Assembly (NCBI GenBank): GCA_036562495.1
Contig: DATCKA010000130.1
Coordinates: 7,162-71,161 of the forward strand
From: Geochorda sp036562495
GTDB taxonomy: Bacteria; Bacillota; Limnochordia; Limnochordales; Geochordaceae
Direction: 5' to 3'
Length of the DNA stretch: 64,000 bases
Shown: positions 42,514 to 50,327 of the stretch, piece by piece
Layout of the letters: every line of letters begins with the position of its first letter
How positions within the stretch are numbered: the stretch's first letter is position 1
Notes under the pieces: model-generated
Seen by the model: only the letters and a program-made list of their open reading frames with translations
The model's database searches: none
Told to the model about the DNA's origin: nothing
Translations under genes and position numbers: made by a program

Positions 42514-43092
42514 TCAGTGCGGGCGGGGCCGGGCCGACGCCACGGTCCGGGGCAGTTCGTTGTAGACCAGCACCTGGCCGCTGCGCCGCAGGCCGACGAG
42601 GGTGCGGCCCCCCCGGAGCCGCTTGAGCTCCCGGAGCAACCCGGCCAGTGCGTCGATGTCGTCCGGCTGAGCCCAGGCCCCCCAGCCACTGGGGGTCCCC
42701 TCGCCGGACGGCTCCTCGGCCACGAGGCGCGGACCCAGCAGGTGCCGCATCAGGCCCACGATGACCTCTATCTCTTGCGCCGATAGGGTATCCAGGTCCC
42801 GCTGGATGGTCAACTGGGTGTAGGGCTCCAGGTAGGTCCGCCGCAGGTGGAGCGACCCGTAGGGGCGCCCGGTCAGCCAGGCCAGGGCGGCCAGCGCCTG
42901 ATCCAGCAGGCTGCGCAAGCGCATCGCCTCGCCGGCCCCCACCGGCCCGTCGACCAGGAAGGTAAACTCCATCAGCCTCTCACGGGTCCGGCACCGGATG
43001 ACGATGATGTCGCCGTATCGCTGCAAGACGCCGGCCAAAAAGCCGTCGTCCGCGTGATGTGTCGAGCGCTGCAATCGCGCCGCCCCCGTCAT
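42514..43092 (-). CDS. Protein of unknown function between rny and ymdB
   Basis: A 192-residue soluble protein I do not recognise. The core (about residues 15-130) reads as a compact alpha/beta fold with DIIVIRCRTRERLMEFTFLVDG, a helix RLRSLLDQALAALAWLTG, the strand PYTQLTIQRDLDTLSAQE and a helix IEVIVGLMRHLLG. The C terminus has LAGLLRELKRLRGGRTLVGLRRSGQVLVY. No membrane segment or catalytic motif is visible. ATG at 43092 is chosen because GGAG lies five bases upstream and because the longest frame would begin at 43179, inside the rny terminator stem. Confidence 0.6.
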   Translation of the reverse strand: MTGAARLQRSTHHADDGFLAGVLQRYGDIIVIRCRTRERLMEFTFLVDGPVGAGEAMRLRSLLDQALAALAWLTGRPYGSLHLRRTYLEPYTQLTIQRDLDTLSAQEIEVIVGLMRHLLGPRLVAEEPSGEGTPSGWGAWAQPDDIDALAGLLRELKRLRGGRTLVGLRRSGQVLVYNELPRTVASARPRPH

Positions 43093-43164
43093 GCCGCTCC
43101 GGCACTGGGTTCGGCACGACGGGGTGGATTCCTTGAGGGCGAGGGGCAGGGAATCGTAGGGCAG

Positions 43165-43200
43165 ACGAAAAGAGCCCACCGTCCTCGGACGGTGGGCTCT
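43165..43200 (-). terminator. Intrinsic terminator after rny
   Basis: AGAGCCCACCGTCC (43171-43184) and GGACGGTGGGCTCT (43187-43200) form a perfect 14-bp stem, followed on the minus strand by TTTTCG. It lies 14 bases past the rny stop and separates rny from the unknown gene and ymdB. Confidence 0.92.
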
Positions 43201-43213
43201 GGTATCGTGCCAG

Positions 43214-44773
43214 TCATCGGGCGTATTCGACGGCTCGGGTCTCCCGGATGACCGTCACCTTGATCTGCCCGGGATACTCCAGCTCCTGCTCGATGCGCTT
43301 GCTGATGTCCTTCGCCAACTTGGCGGCCATGGCATCGTCGACCCGCTCGGGCTTGACGATGACCCGGATCTCCCGGCCGGCCTGGATGGCGTAGGCCTTG
43401 TCCACGCCCTCGAAGGAGTCGGCGATGGACTCCAGCTTCTCCAGCCGCTTGATGTACGACTCCAGGGTCTCCCGGCGGGCTCCCGGGCGTGCGGCGGAGA
43501 TGGCATCGGCGGCGGTCACCAAGACGGCCTCGATGCTCTGCGGCTCGTAGTCGCCATGGTGGCAGGCCATCGCATGAATGACCTCGGGCGACTCGCGGTA
43601 CCGCCGGAGCAGCTCGATGCCGATCTGGACATGGCTGCCCTCGACCTCGTGACTCACGGCCTTGCCGATGTCGTGCAACAGGCCGGCGCGTCGCGCCACT
43701 TCGACGTTGACGCCCAGCTCGCCGGCCATGAGGCCGGCCAGGTGGGCCACCTCCAGGGAGTGCTTGAGCACGTTTTGTCCGTAGCTGGTGCGAAACTTGA
43801 GCCGGCCCAGGAGCTTGATCAGCTCGGGATGCAGGTTGTGGACCTTGGCCTCGAAGGCCGCCTGCTCCCCGTACTCGCGGATGATGGCGTCCACCTCTTG
43901 CTGGGCCTTCTCCACCATCTCCTCGATGCGAGCGGGATGGATCCGCCCGTCGGCCACCAGGCGCTCCAGGGCCAGCCGGGCTACCTCCCGCCGCACGGGG
44001 TCGAACCCTGAGAGGATGACGGCTTCGGGCGTGTCGTCGATGATGAGGTCGATGCCGGTCAGCGTCTCCAGGGTGCGGATGTTTCGGCCCTCACGGCCGA
44101 TGATGCGCCCCTTCATCTCGTCGTTGGGCAGGTTGACCACCGAGACCGTGATCTCGGCCACGTGATCCACCGCGCAACGCTGGATGGCCTGGGCGATCAC
44201 TTCCTTCGCGCGGCGTTCGGCCTGCTCCCGAGCCTGCTCCTCGGCCTCCCGGTACATCCGCGCGATGTCCCGCTGGATCTCCGCCTCTACCTCTTTGAGC
44301 AGCTGCTGTCGTGCCTCGTCGGTGGTCATCCCCGCGACACGCTCGAGCTCGGCCCGGCGGCGCTCCACCAGGGCCTTGGCCTCCGCCATCGCGCCGTCGA
44401 GCTGAGCCGACTTGCGGGCGAGGGCCTGCTCCCGCTGCTCGAGGCTCTCCATCTTGCGCTCCAGGGTCTCTTCGCGCTGCAGAAGGCGCCGCTCGAATTG
44501 CTGGAGCTCGTTGCGCTCCCGGCGGATCTCTCGCTCCGCCTCGGCACGCATTCGATGGACCTCTTCCTTGGCCTCCAGGAGCAGCTCGCGCTTCTTGGCC
44601 TCTCCCGCCTTGACCGCCTCTTCCAGGATGGCCGAGGCCCGCTCTTCGGCACTGCCCACTCGGGCTCGCTCCACCGACTGCCGCACGACGTAGCCGGCAG
44701 CGAACCCTGCCGCGGCCGCCATGAGCGCGACGAGGCCAAACCAAATCGCGGCGATCCGCGACACCCCCTTCAC
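43214..44773 (-). CDS. rny: Ribonuclease Y
   Basis: Membrane-anchored endoribonuclease that starts mRNA decay in Bacillota. The 519-residue product has an N-terminal membrane helix (IAAIWFGLVALMAAAAGFAAG), a long coiled coil rich in Glu/Arg/Lys to about residue 200, a KH domain with MKGRIIGREGRNIRTLE, and an HD domain with LLHDIGKA and ACHHGD. Length is that of Bacillus RNase Y (520). The start is GTG at 44773 and lacks a good ribosome site, which may matter for control. Promoter and an internal terminator lie in its leader. Confidence 0.96.
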   Translation of the reverse strand: MKGVSRIAAIWFGLVALMAAAAGFAAGYVVRQSVERARVGSAEERASAILEEAVKAGEAKKRELLLEAKEEVHRMRAEAEREIRRERNELQQFERRLLQREETLERKMESLEQREQALARKSAQLDGAMAEAKALVERRRAELERVAGMTTDEARQQLLKEVEAEIQRDIARMYREAEEQAREQAERRAKEVIAQAIQRCAVDHVAEITVSVVNLPNDEMKGRIIGREGRNIRTLETLTGIDLIIDDTPEAVILSGFDPVRREVARLALERLVADGRIHPARIEEMVEKAQQEVDAIIREYGEQAAFEAKVHNLHPELIKLLGRLKFRTSYGQNVLKHSLEVAHLAGLMAGELGVNVEVARRAGLLHDIGKAVSHEVEGSHVQIGIELLRRYRESPEVIHAMACHHGDYEPQSIEAVLVTAADAISAARPGARRETLESYIKRLEKLESIADSFEGVDKAYAIQAGREIRVIVKPERVDDAMAAKLAKDISKRIEQELEYPGQIKVTVIRETRAVEYAR

Positions 44774-44826
44774 TTGTCAAGGTGCACGCCCCGTCGGGCG
44801 CCAGCCTGCCAGCTCCCCGAATGGAG

Positions 44827-44854
44827 AAAAAGCCGAGGGGAACCCCACTCGGCT
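44827..44854 (-). terminator. Intrinsic terminator in the rny leader
   Basis: On the minus strand AGCCGAG (44854-44848) pairs with CTCGGCT (44837-44831), with a GGG/CCC extension across a small bulge, followed by TTTT. It could end recX transcripts, but a strong promoter lies between recX and this hairpin, so it also stands between that promoter and rny. Confidence 0.8.
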
Positions 44855-44911
44855 GCCGGCAGGCGTCCGATTGTCGAGAGGAGTGCGGTACTCCCGCTAA
44901 ACCTCGCCGTT

Positions 44912-44941
44912 ATTGTAGCCTCGCAACCCCGGCGCTGTCAA
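44912..44941 (-). promoter_or_regulatory. Strong sigma-A promoter upstream of rny
   Basis: Minus strand TTGACA (44941-44936), an 18-base spacer, and TACAAT (44917-44912). This is the best promoter match of the window. Transcription would begin near 44905, about 130 bases before the rny start and upstream of the hairpin at 44827-44854. Confidence 0.8.
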
Positions 44942-44960
44942 CGCGCACCGCCGCCCGCGC

Positions 44961-45629
44961 TCAAGCCGGCTCCACCCAGCCGCTCGCCTCGGGCCCCAGC
45001 ACCTCCCGCACGGCCCGGCGCACCGTCTCCTCGTCGAAGCCGCGCCGCTCCAGATAACGCCACAGCCGCGCCAGACGCTTGTCGGGCGGCAGCCCCTCCA
45101 GCGTGCAAGCGTGCCGCCGGGCCAGGTGGAGGGCTGCCTCGTACTCGGCAGCGGCAGGGTAGTGACGCTCCACCTCCTGCTCCGCCACGTCCTCGGCGAT
45201 GCCGCGCTGGGCTATCTCCGCCACGACGCCCCGGCGGCCCTTGGTGCGCCGATGCAGGTGGAGGGCCACCATCTCCCGGGCCAGCGCCCGATCGTCCAGG
45301 TAGCCCAGCTCGGCCGCCCAGTTGACGGCGTCCTCGATGGCCTCGGGGTTGAAGGGCCAGGCGGACAGCAGGCGGCGCAGCTCCGCGACGCTTCGGGCGC
45401 GATGGCCCAGCAGCACCAGCGCGCGCCGCCGGGCCGTCGCGCGCTCCGCCTCGTCCAGCAAGGGCAACTGCTCGGGGGTCAGCTCGGCGAGCCCTGCGTC
45501 AGGCTCGAGCGGGAGCAGCCGCAGGCCGGCCAGCGCCTGGCGGTCCAGCACCCAGGTCCGACCCGACCCGGCGTCCACCGCGCGATACCAGCTGCGCCCG
45601 CGCCGGTGTTCGAGACGCACCTCGGTCAC
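44961..45629 (-). CDS. recX: Regulatory protein RecX
   Basis: Modulates RecA filament activity. The 222-residue product has the three-helix repeats of RecX: ALVLLGHRARSVAELRRLL (the usual AL..L..R.RS..EL), ELGYLDDRALARE (the usual YLDD..FA), and RYLERRGFDEETVRRAVREV at the C terminus. GTG at 45629. It follows recA by 49 bases, its usual place. Confidence 0.92.
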   Translation of the reverse strand: MTEVRLEHRRGRSWYRAVDAGSGRTWVLDRQALAGLRLLPLEPDAGLAELTPEQLPLLDEAERATARRRALVLLGHRARSVAELRRLLSAWPFNPEAIEDAVNWAAELGYLDDRALAREMVALHLHRRTKGRRGVVAEIAQRGIAEDVAEQEVERHYPAAAEYEAALHLARRHACTLEGLPPDKRLARLWRYLERRGFDEETVRRAVREVLGPEASGWVEPA

Positions 45630-45678
45630 GACCCGGCCCCCTCGGCCCCGCTAGGCGCCGGGTAGCGTCTCGCCGTCG

Positions 45679-46821
45679 TCAGGCTCGACCGGCGGCCGCC
45701 GCCTGGGGCCGCTCGCCGCGAGGACGACGACCCGGCGACCGCCCGTTGCCCGCATCGACCGGCTCCTCGCCCGTGGGGCCCGCCGCCCTGGAGGCGTCCC
45801 CGGCGGTCTTGCGCAAGGGCGGCAGGCCGAAGTGCACCCGGATCCGGTCCTCGATCTCGTTGGCGAGCTCGGGATTCTGGCGCAGGAATTCGCGGGCCTG
45901 CTCGCGGCCCTGACCCAAGCGCACGTCGCCGTAGGCGTACCAGGGGCCGCTCTTGGCGATGACACCGGCCTCCACGCCCATGTCGAGCAGGTCGCCCTCC
46001 CGGGAGATGCCGGTGCCGTACAGGATGTCGAACTCGGCCTCCTTGAACGGCGGGGCCAGCTTGTTTTTGACGACCTTGACCTTGGCGCGCATGCCGATGT
46101 TGTCGGTGCCCTGCTTGAGCACCTCGACGCGGCGGATGTCCATGCGGATGCTGGCGTAAAACTTGAGGGCCCGCCCTCCCGGCGTCGTCTCCGGGTTGCC
46201 AAACATGACGCCGACCTTTTCGCGGAGCTGGTTGGTGAAGATGACGGTGGTCCTCGACTTGGAGATGGCCCCCGTCAGCTTGCGCAGGGCCTGCGACATC
46301 AGCCGCGCCTGCAGCCCCACCTGGGCGTCGCCTATCTCGCCCTCCAGCTCGGCCCGCGGCGCCAGGGCCGCCACCGAGTCGACCACCACCACGTCGACCG
46401 CCCCGCTGCGCACCAGGGCCTCGGTGATCTCCAGAGCCTGCTCGGCGCTGTCGGGCTGCGAGATGAGGAGGTTGTCGACGTCGACGCCCAGCCGCCGGGC
46501 GTAGCGGGGATCCTGGGCGTGCTCGGCGTCGATGAAGGCGGCGATGCCGCCCATCTTCTGGGCCTCGGCCATGATGTGCAACGCCAGCGTCGTCTTGCCC
46601 GACGACTCCGGCCCGTAGATCTCCACCACCCGGCCCCGGGGGACGCCGCCGATGCCCAGTGCGATGTCGAGGGCCAGCGAGCCCGTCGGGATCACCTCGA
46701 CGTACTCGGTCTGGGTCTCCCCCATCCGCATGATGGAGCCCTTGCCGTACTGCTTCTCGATCTGTGAGAGCGTGGCCTCGAGGGCCTTCTGGCGATCGCT
46801 GTCGGGTGCCGTCGCGCTCAT
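45679..46821 (-). CDS. recA: Recombinase A
   Basis: DNA strand-exchange ATPase and co-protease for SOS. The 380-residue product has QYGKGSIMRMGE, Walker A GPESSGKTT, the IDAEHAQDP segment, VVVVDSVAAL (Walker B), and FTNQLREKVGVMFGNPETTPGG (L2 region). No intein. A Pro/Gly/Arg-rich C-terminal tail follows the core. ATG at 46821 with GGAGGAGG upstream. cinA-thpR-recA clustering is as in related bacteria. Confidence 0.98.
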   Translation of the reverse strand: MSATAPDSDRQKALEATLSQIEKQYGKGSIMRMGETQTEYVEVIPTGSLALDIALGIGGVPRGRVVEIYGPESSGKTTLALHIMAEAQKMGGIAAFIDAEHAQDPRYARRLGVDVDNLLISQPDSAEQALEITEALVRSGAVDVVVVDSVAALAPRAELEGEIGDAQVGLQARLMSQALRKLTGAISKSRTTVIFTNQLREKVGVMFGNPETTPGGRALKFYASIRMDIRRVEVLKQGTDNIGMRAKVKVVKNKLAPPFKEAEFDILYGTGISREGDLLDMGVEAGVIAKSGPWYAYGDVRLGQGREQAREFLRQNPELANEIEDRIRVHFGLPPLRKTAGDASRAAGPTGEEPVDAGNGRSPGRRPRGERPQAAAAGRA

Positions 46822-46873
46822 GGTCTCTTGAGCCTCCTCCCCCGGAGCTCGGGACGTGGCCCGGCTCCGGGCC

Positions 46874-47533
46874 TCATGGGGCCTCCGTGCCGTCTACGAG
46901 CGGGGCGGTCATCAGCGGCGTGTAGATGGGGCCGGCAGGTGTCAGCCGGCTGGCCATCACCACCACCTCCCGCACCTCCGTGCTGCCGCAGCCCCCCTGC
47001 GGGGCCCGGCCCCGCCAGGCGTCGAGATCCGGTGGCACTCGCCCTCGGCCCGGCGGCTGGCTGACCCGACCGATGGTCAGGTGCGCCGCGAAGGGCCGAT
47101 CGGCGGGCCCGAAGCCTCGCTGCATCAGGGCTCGCTCCACCCGGCCCGCCAGATCCATCAGGAGCCGGTCGGCAGGAGGCTCGACGCCCACCCACAGGAC
47201 CCGGGGACGCGCCAGATCCGGGAAGGCTCCAAGGGCCCCCAGCCGCAGCGAGAATCTCGCCGTCGACCGGCAGGCCTCCGAGACGGCCTCGAAGACCCGA
47301 GCCCGCTGCTCACGGTCCAGGTCGCCCAAAAACCGCAGGGTGAAGTGGTACTGCGCCGGAGCCACCCATCGTACGGCCCCGACGCTCCTCTCCACGGGCC
47401 TGCGCAGATCGGCCACGAAGGCCTCGACGCACCGCCGGGCCGGCTCGTCCAACCAGACCGCGACGAAGGTGCGCACGAGGCCGTCCTCGTCCGCCCTCAC
47501 CTGGCTCCCATCACCCGGTCGGTCGTGGGGCAT
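46874..47533 (-). CDS. thpR: RNA 2',3'-cyclic phosphodiesterase (2H family)
   Basis: 2H phosphoesterase, formerly called 2'-5' RNA ligase, that opens 2',3'-cyclic phosphates on RNA. The two HxT motifs are HFTLRFLG and HLTIGRV. Length is 219 residues from ATG at 47533, which has AAGGAG four bases upstream and overlaps the upstream gene by 23 bases; GTG at 47476 would give 200 residues and begin right at VRTFVAVWL, closer to the family start. It may act on the same type of ends as YmdB. Confidence 0.9.
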   Translation of the reverse strand: MPHDRPGDGSQVRADEDGLVRTFVAVWLDEPARRCVEAFVADLRRPVERSVGAVRWVAPAQYHFTLRFLGDLDREQRARVFEAVSEACRSTARFSLRLGALGAFPDLARPRVLWVGVEPPADRLLMDLAGRVERALMQRGFGPADRPFAAHLTIGRVSQPPGRGRVPPDLDAWRGRAPQGGCGSTEVREVVVMASRLTPAGPIYTPLMTAPLVDGTEAP

Positions 47534-49040
47534 CCGGCTCCTTGGGTTCCACACGGGGCTGGACTTCCCCTTGCGGTCCGGCCGCTTCGTCGTGCTCCAT
47601 GGCCTCCGAGACCCCTGCCCCACCGGCATGCGCCGCCCCCACCAGCCGCCGCTCCATGGACAGCTGGCCGCTGACCGCATCCAGCGCCAGCACGTCGACG
47701 GCCCAGAGCCGGGGCTGGCCGTCGCGCACGTCGAAGTGCAACAGGGCCAGCGTAAACGGGCGCAGCGCCTCCCGCTCCAGCCCGCGCAGGCCCTCGGCCC
47801 CCGTGCTGCCAGCGTCGACGTACGCCGTCCCGTCTCGCACCTCCAGCGCCAGGCGATGGTCGTGACCGAAGAGGACGGCCTGCGCCAGCCCAGGGGGCAA
47901 CGAGCGCCCGACCCGGTAGTTGTGGACGGCGATGATGTCCGGCGCCGCCGGCGCATCCCGGGCCGCCTCCACCACGGCCGCTCGCACCTCGGCCACCTTC
48001 TCCTCGGGCAGCGCCTCCGGGCGGTCGGTGGCCGACTGCGGATCGGGCATTCCCAGCACCCGGACGCCGGCCACCTCCACGACCTGCCCGTCGAGGACGA
48101 CCACCTCGGGGATGGTGCGCAGCAGGCTCAGCAGCCGGGGGGTGTCGTGGTTGCCGGCCACGTACAGGTACGGGATCGCCAGGGCCCGGATCCGATCCGT
48201 CAGCACCGGCTCCAGGTCGGAGCCCAGATCCAGCATGTCACCCGTGTCGATGACGAAGCGCACGCCGAACTGCCGCACCACCGCCTCCAGCAGGTCGAAG
48301 CCGGCGGGGTTGTTGTGGAAGTCGCTGACGTGCGCCACCACCAGCTCGTCTCCCGACGGCGCCACGGGAGCGGCCGTCTGCAGTCGCTGGTAGATCTGCG
48401 CCAGCTGCGCGGCGCTCCTCTGCAGCCGCTCCCCCACGTCCCCCAGGGCCTCGACCCCCATCCGGGCCGCCTCCACCACCTGGGGGGCTGCCTGCAGCGC
48501 GCCCCGGTACCGGGGTGCGGCGAAGGCGTCCACGTCGTACTGACCGGCGACCGCCAGGCCCCCACCTGCCACCGCCAGGGCCGTGGCCAGGGCACCCGCC
48601 GCCAGGCGCCACGCCCGCCTCACCCCCGCGAGGTAAAGGGCCGCCAGCGCCCCGAGGCCCGCGAGCAGCGTCTGGCGGACCGCGAAGCGCACGACCGTCG
48701 ACCGGACGAATCCCTCGACCCGCTCCTGCAGGGCCGACAGGCTCTCACGAGTGGGGCGCTCGGCCAGGGCCTGCAAGGAGACGGGCTCCACCCGGTCCAG
48801 GCGGACGCGCAGTTCGACGGGAAACCGGTGGGTGGCGGCGTCCACCTCGCCCAGGGGCGGCAGATCCAGCACCGTACGCCCCTCCCGGGCGGGAAGCCGC
48901 ACCGAGAGCGTGAGGCTCACGCCGGCCGGGTCCGAGTAGCGGGCCGGCGCCGCGTTGACCAGCAGCAGCCCGCCCAGCAGGGCGACCACGGCCGGGCGCA
49001 GGGCACGCACGACGGTCCGACCGGCGTCACCCAGCCTCAA
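47511..49040 (-). CDS. Membrane-anchored metallophosphoesterase
   Basis: A 509-residue protein. The N-terminal part has a membrane helix (residues 12-31), a soluble beta-rich segment to about 120, and two more membrane helices (about 122-168). The C-terminal half is a calcineurin-like phosphoesterase with HVSDFHNN, DTGDMLD, AGNHDT, VHNYR and FGHDHR as the metal-binding motifs. The last 50 residues are disordered. The substrate is unknown. TTG at 49040 overlaps the cinA stop and has GAGGAG eight bases upstream. The topology puts the enzyme outside the membrane, by inference from the helix count. Confidence 0.85.
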   Translation of the reverse strand: MRLGDAGRTVVRALRPAVVALLGGLLLVNAAPARYSDPAGVSLTLSVRLPAREGRTVLDLPPLGEVDAATHRFPVELRVRLDRVEPVSLQALAERPTRESLSALQERVEGFVRSTVVRFAVRQTLLAGLGALAALYLAGVRRAWRLAAGALATALAVAGGGLAVAGQYDVDAFAAPRYRGALQAAPQVVEAARMGVEALGDVGERLQRSAAQLAQIYQRLQTAAPVAPSGDELVVAHVSDFHNNPAGFDLLEAVVRQFGVRFVIDTGDMLDLGSDLEPVLTDRIRALAIPYLYVAGNHDTPRLLSLLRTIPEVVVLDGQVVEVAGVRVLGMPDPQSATDRPEALPEEKVAEVRAAVVEAARDAPAAPDIIAVHNYRVGRSLPPGLAQAVLFGHDHRLALEVRDGTAYVDAGSTGAEGLRGLEREALRPFTLALLHFDVRDGQPRLWAVDVLALDAVSGQLSMERRLVGAAHAGGAGVSEAMEHDEAAGPQGEVQPRVEPKEPDAPRPTG

Positions 49041-50280
49041 CCAGGCATCTCCTCAGCAGGGCCAGGGCGGTCGTCGCTGCCCGAGCCTTGACGTGCAGCC
49101 GGTCGCCGCCGAAGCGGTGACGCTCGGCCACGGTCGCCGCCGGCGTCGCCACCGCCATGTAGACGAGTCCCACGGGCTTCTCGGGGGTGCCGCCGCCTGG
49201 CCCGGCGATGCCGGTGATGGCCAGGCCCACGTCGGCCCCGGCCGACCGGCGCACGCCCTCGGCCATGGCGCGGGCGCAGGCCTCGCTGACCGCTCCGTGC
49301 TCCTGGATCAGCGCCGCCTCCACGCCGAGCCGGCGCTGCTTGGCCTCGTTGGAGTACGCCACGACGTCCTCCAGCAGGACCTCCGAAGCCCCTGGCACGT
49401 TGGTCAGGCGGTCCCCCACAAGGCCGCCCGTGCACGACTCGGCCACGGCCAGCTTCCAGCCCCTGCGCGCCAGCGCTCGCACGACCACGGCCTCCAGCGT
49501 CTCGTCGTCGAAGCCGTAGCAGTAGGCACCGACGCGCGCGAGGACCTCCTGCTCGACCGGCCCGATCATGCCCCGGGCCGTCGCCTCGTCGGCGGCGCGG
49601 GCCGTGATGCGCAGACTGACCTGGCCCGTACCGGCATAGGTGGCCAGGGTGGGGTTGGTCCGGCCGTGCAGCAGGTCGAGCAGCCGCTGCTCCAGATCGG
49701 CCTCGCCGATGCCCACGAAGTGCAAGAGGCGCGAGACGATGACCCCCGCCTGGCCACGCGAGCGGGCCCGCTCGGCCAGGTAAGGCCCGACCCAGCTCTC
49801 CATCATGGCCTTGAGCTCGCCGGGCGGGCCGGGCAGGGCCACCACGGCCCGATCGGTCCCCTCCCACACGAAGCCGGGGGCCGTGCCGACGGGATTGGGG
49901 ACGATCCTGGCCCCCTTGGGCACCAGGGCCTGACGGCGCTGGGTGGGCGCCATGGGCCGCCCCACTCGCTCGAAGTAGGCCGTCACCTGCGCCAGGGCCT
50001 CCGCCGACTCCTCCAGCGGCACCCCCACGGCCGCGGCCACCACGTCGCGGGTCACGTCGTCCTCCGTCGGGCCCAGCCCTCCCGTGACGATGACCACGTC
50101 GGCACGCTCCAGGGCCAGGGAGACGGCCATGACGGCGCGGCGGTGGTTGTCGCCCACCGTCTGGCGGAAGTAGGTGTCGTAACCCAGCTCCCCCAGCTTG
50201 CGGGCCAGGTACGCCGAGTTGGTGTCGATGATCTGCCCCAAGAGCAACTCGGTCCCGATCGTGACGATCTCGGCCCGCAT
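49027..50280 (-). CDS. cinA: CinA-family protein (competence/damage-inducible protein A)
   Basis: A 417-residue two-domain protein. The N-terminal MoCF-like domain begins MRAEIVTIGTELLLGQIIDTNS and has VTGGLGPTEDDVT. The C-terminal domain (from about 255) has VAESCTGGLV and ITGIAGPGGGTPEKPVG, typical of NMN deamidase (PncC). Role in NAD salvage and nucleotide cleaning. It precedes recA in the same orientation as in Bacillus and other bacteria where the two are co-transcribed. Confidence 0.95.
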   Translation of the reverse strand: MRAEIVTIGTELLLGQIIDTNSAYLARKLGELGYDTYFRQTVGDNHRRAVMAVSLALERADVVIVTGGLGPTEDDVTRDVVAAAVGVPLEESAEALAQVTAYFERVGRPMAPTQRRQALVPKGARIVPNPVGTAPGFVWEGTDRAVVALPGPPGELKAMMESWVGPYLAERARSRGQAGVIVSRLLHFVGIGEADLEQRLLDLLHGRTNPTLATYAGTGQVSLRITARAADEATARGMIGPVEQEVLARVGAYCYGFDDETLEAVVVRALARRGWKLAVAESCTGGLVGDRLTNVPGASEVLLEDVVAYSNEAKQRRLGVEAALIQEHGAVSEACARAMAEGVRRSAGADVGLAITGIAGPGGGTPEKPVGLVYMAVATPAATVAERHRFGGDRLHVKARAATTALALLRRCLVEAG

Positions 50281-50327
50281 GGCACCCCCCTGCCCTCTTT
50301 GCCTTTGCCTTGCCGGTCGGCCCAGGA

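Noticed and set aside
43093..43179. N-terminal extension of the unknown gene between rny and ymdB
   Set aside because: The upstream start lies inside the rny terminator stem; ATG at 43092 has a ribosome site.
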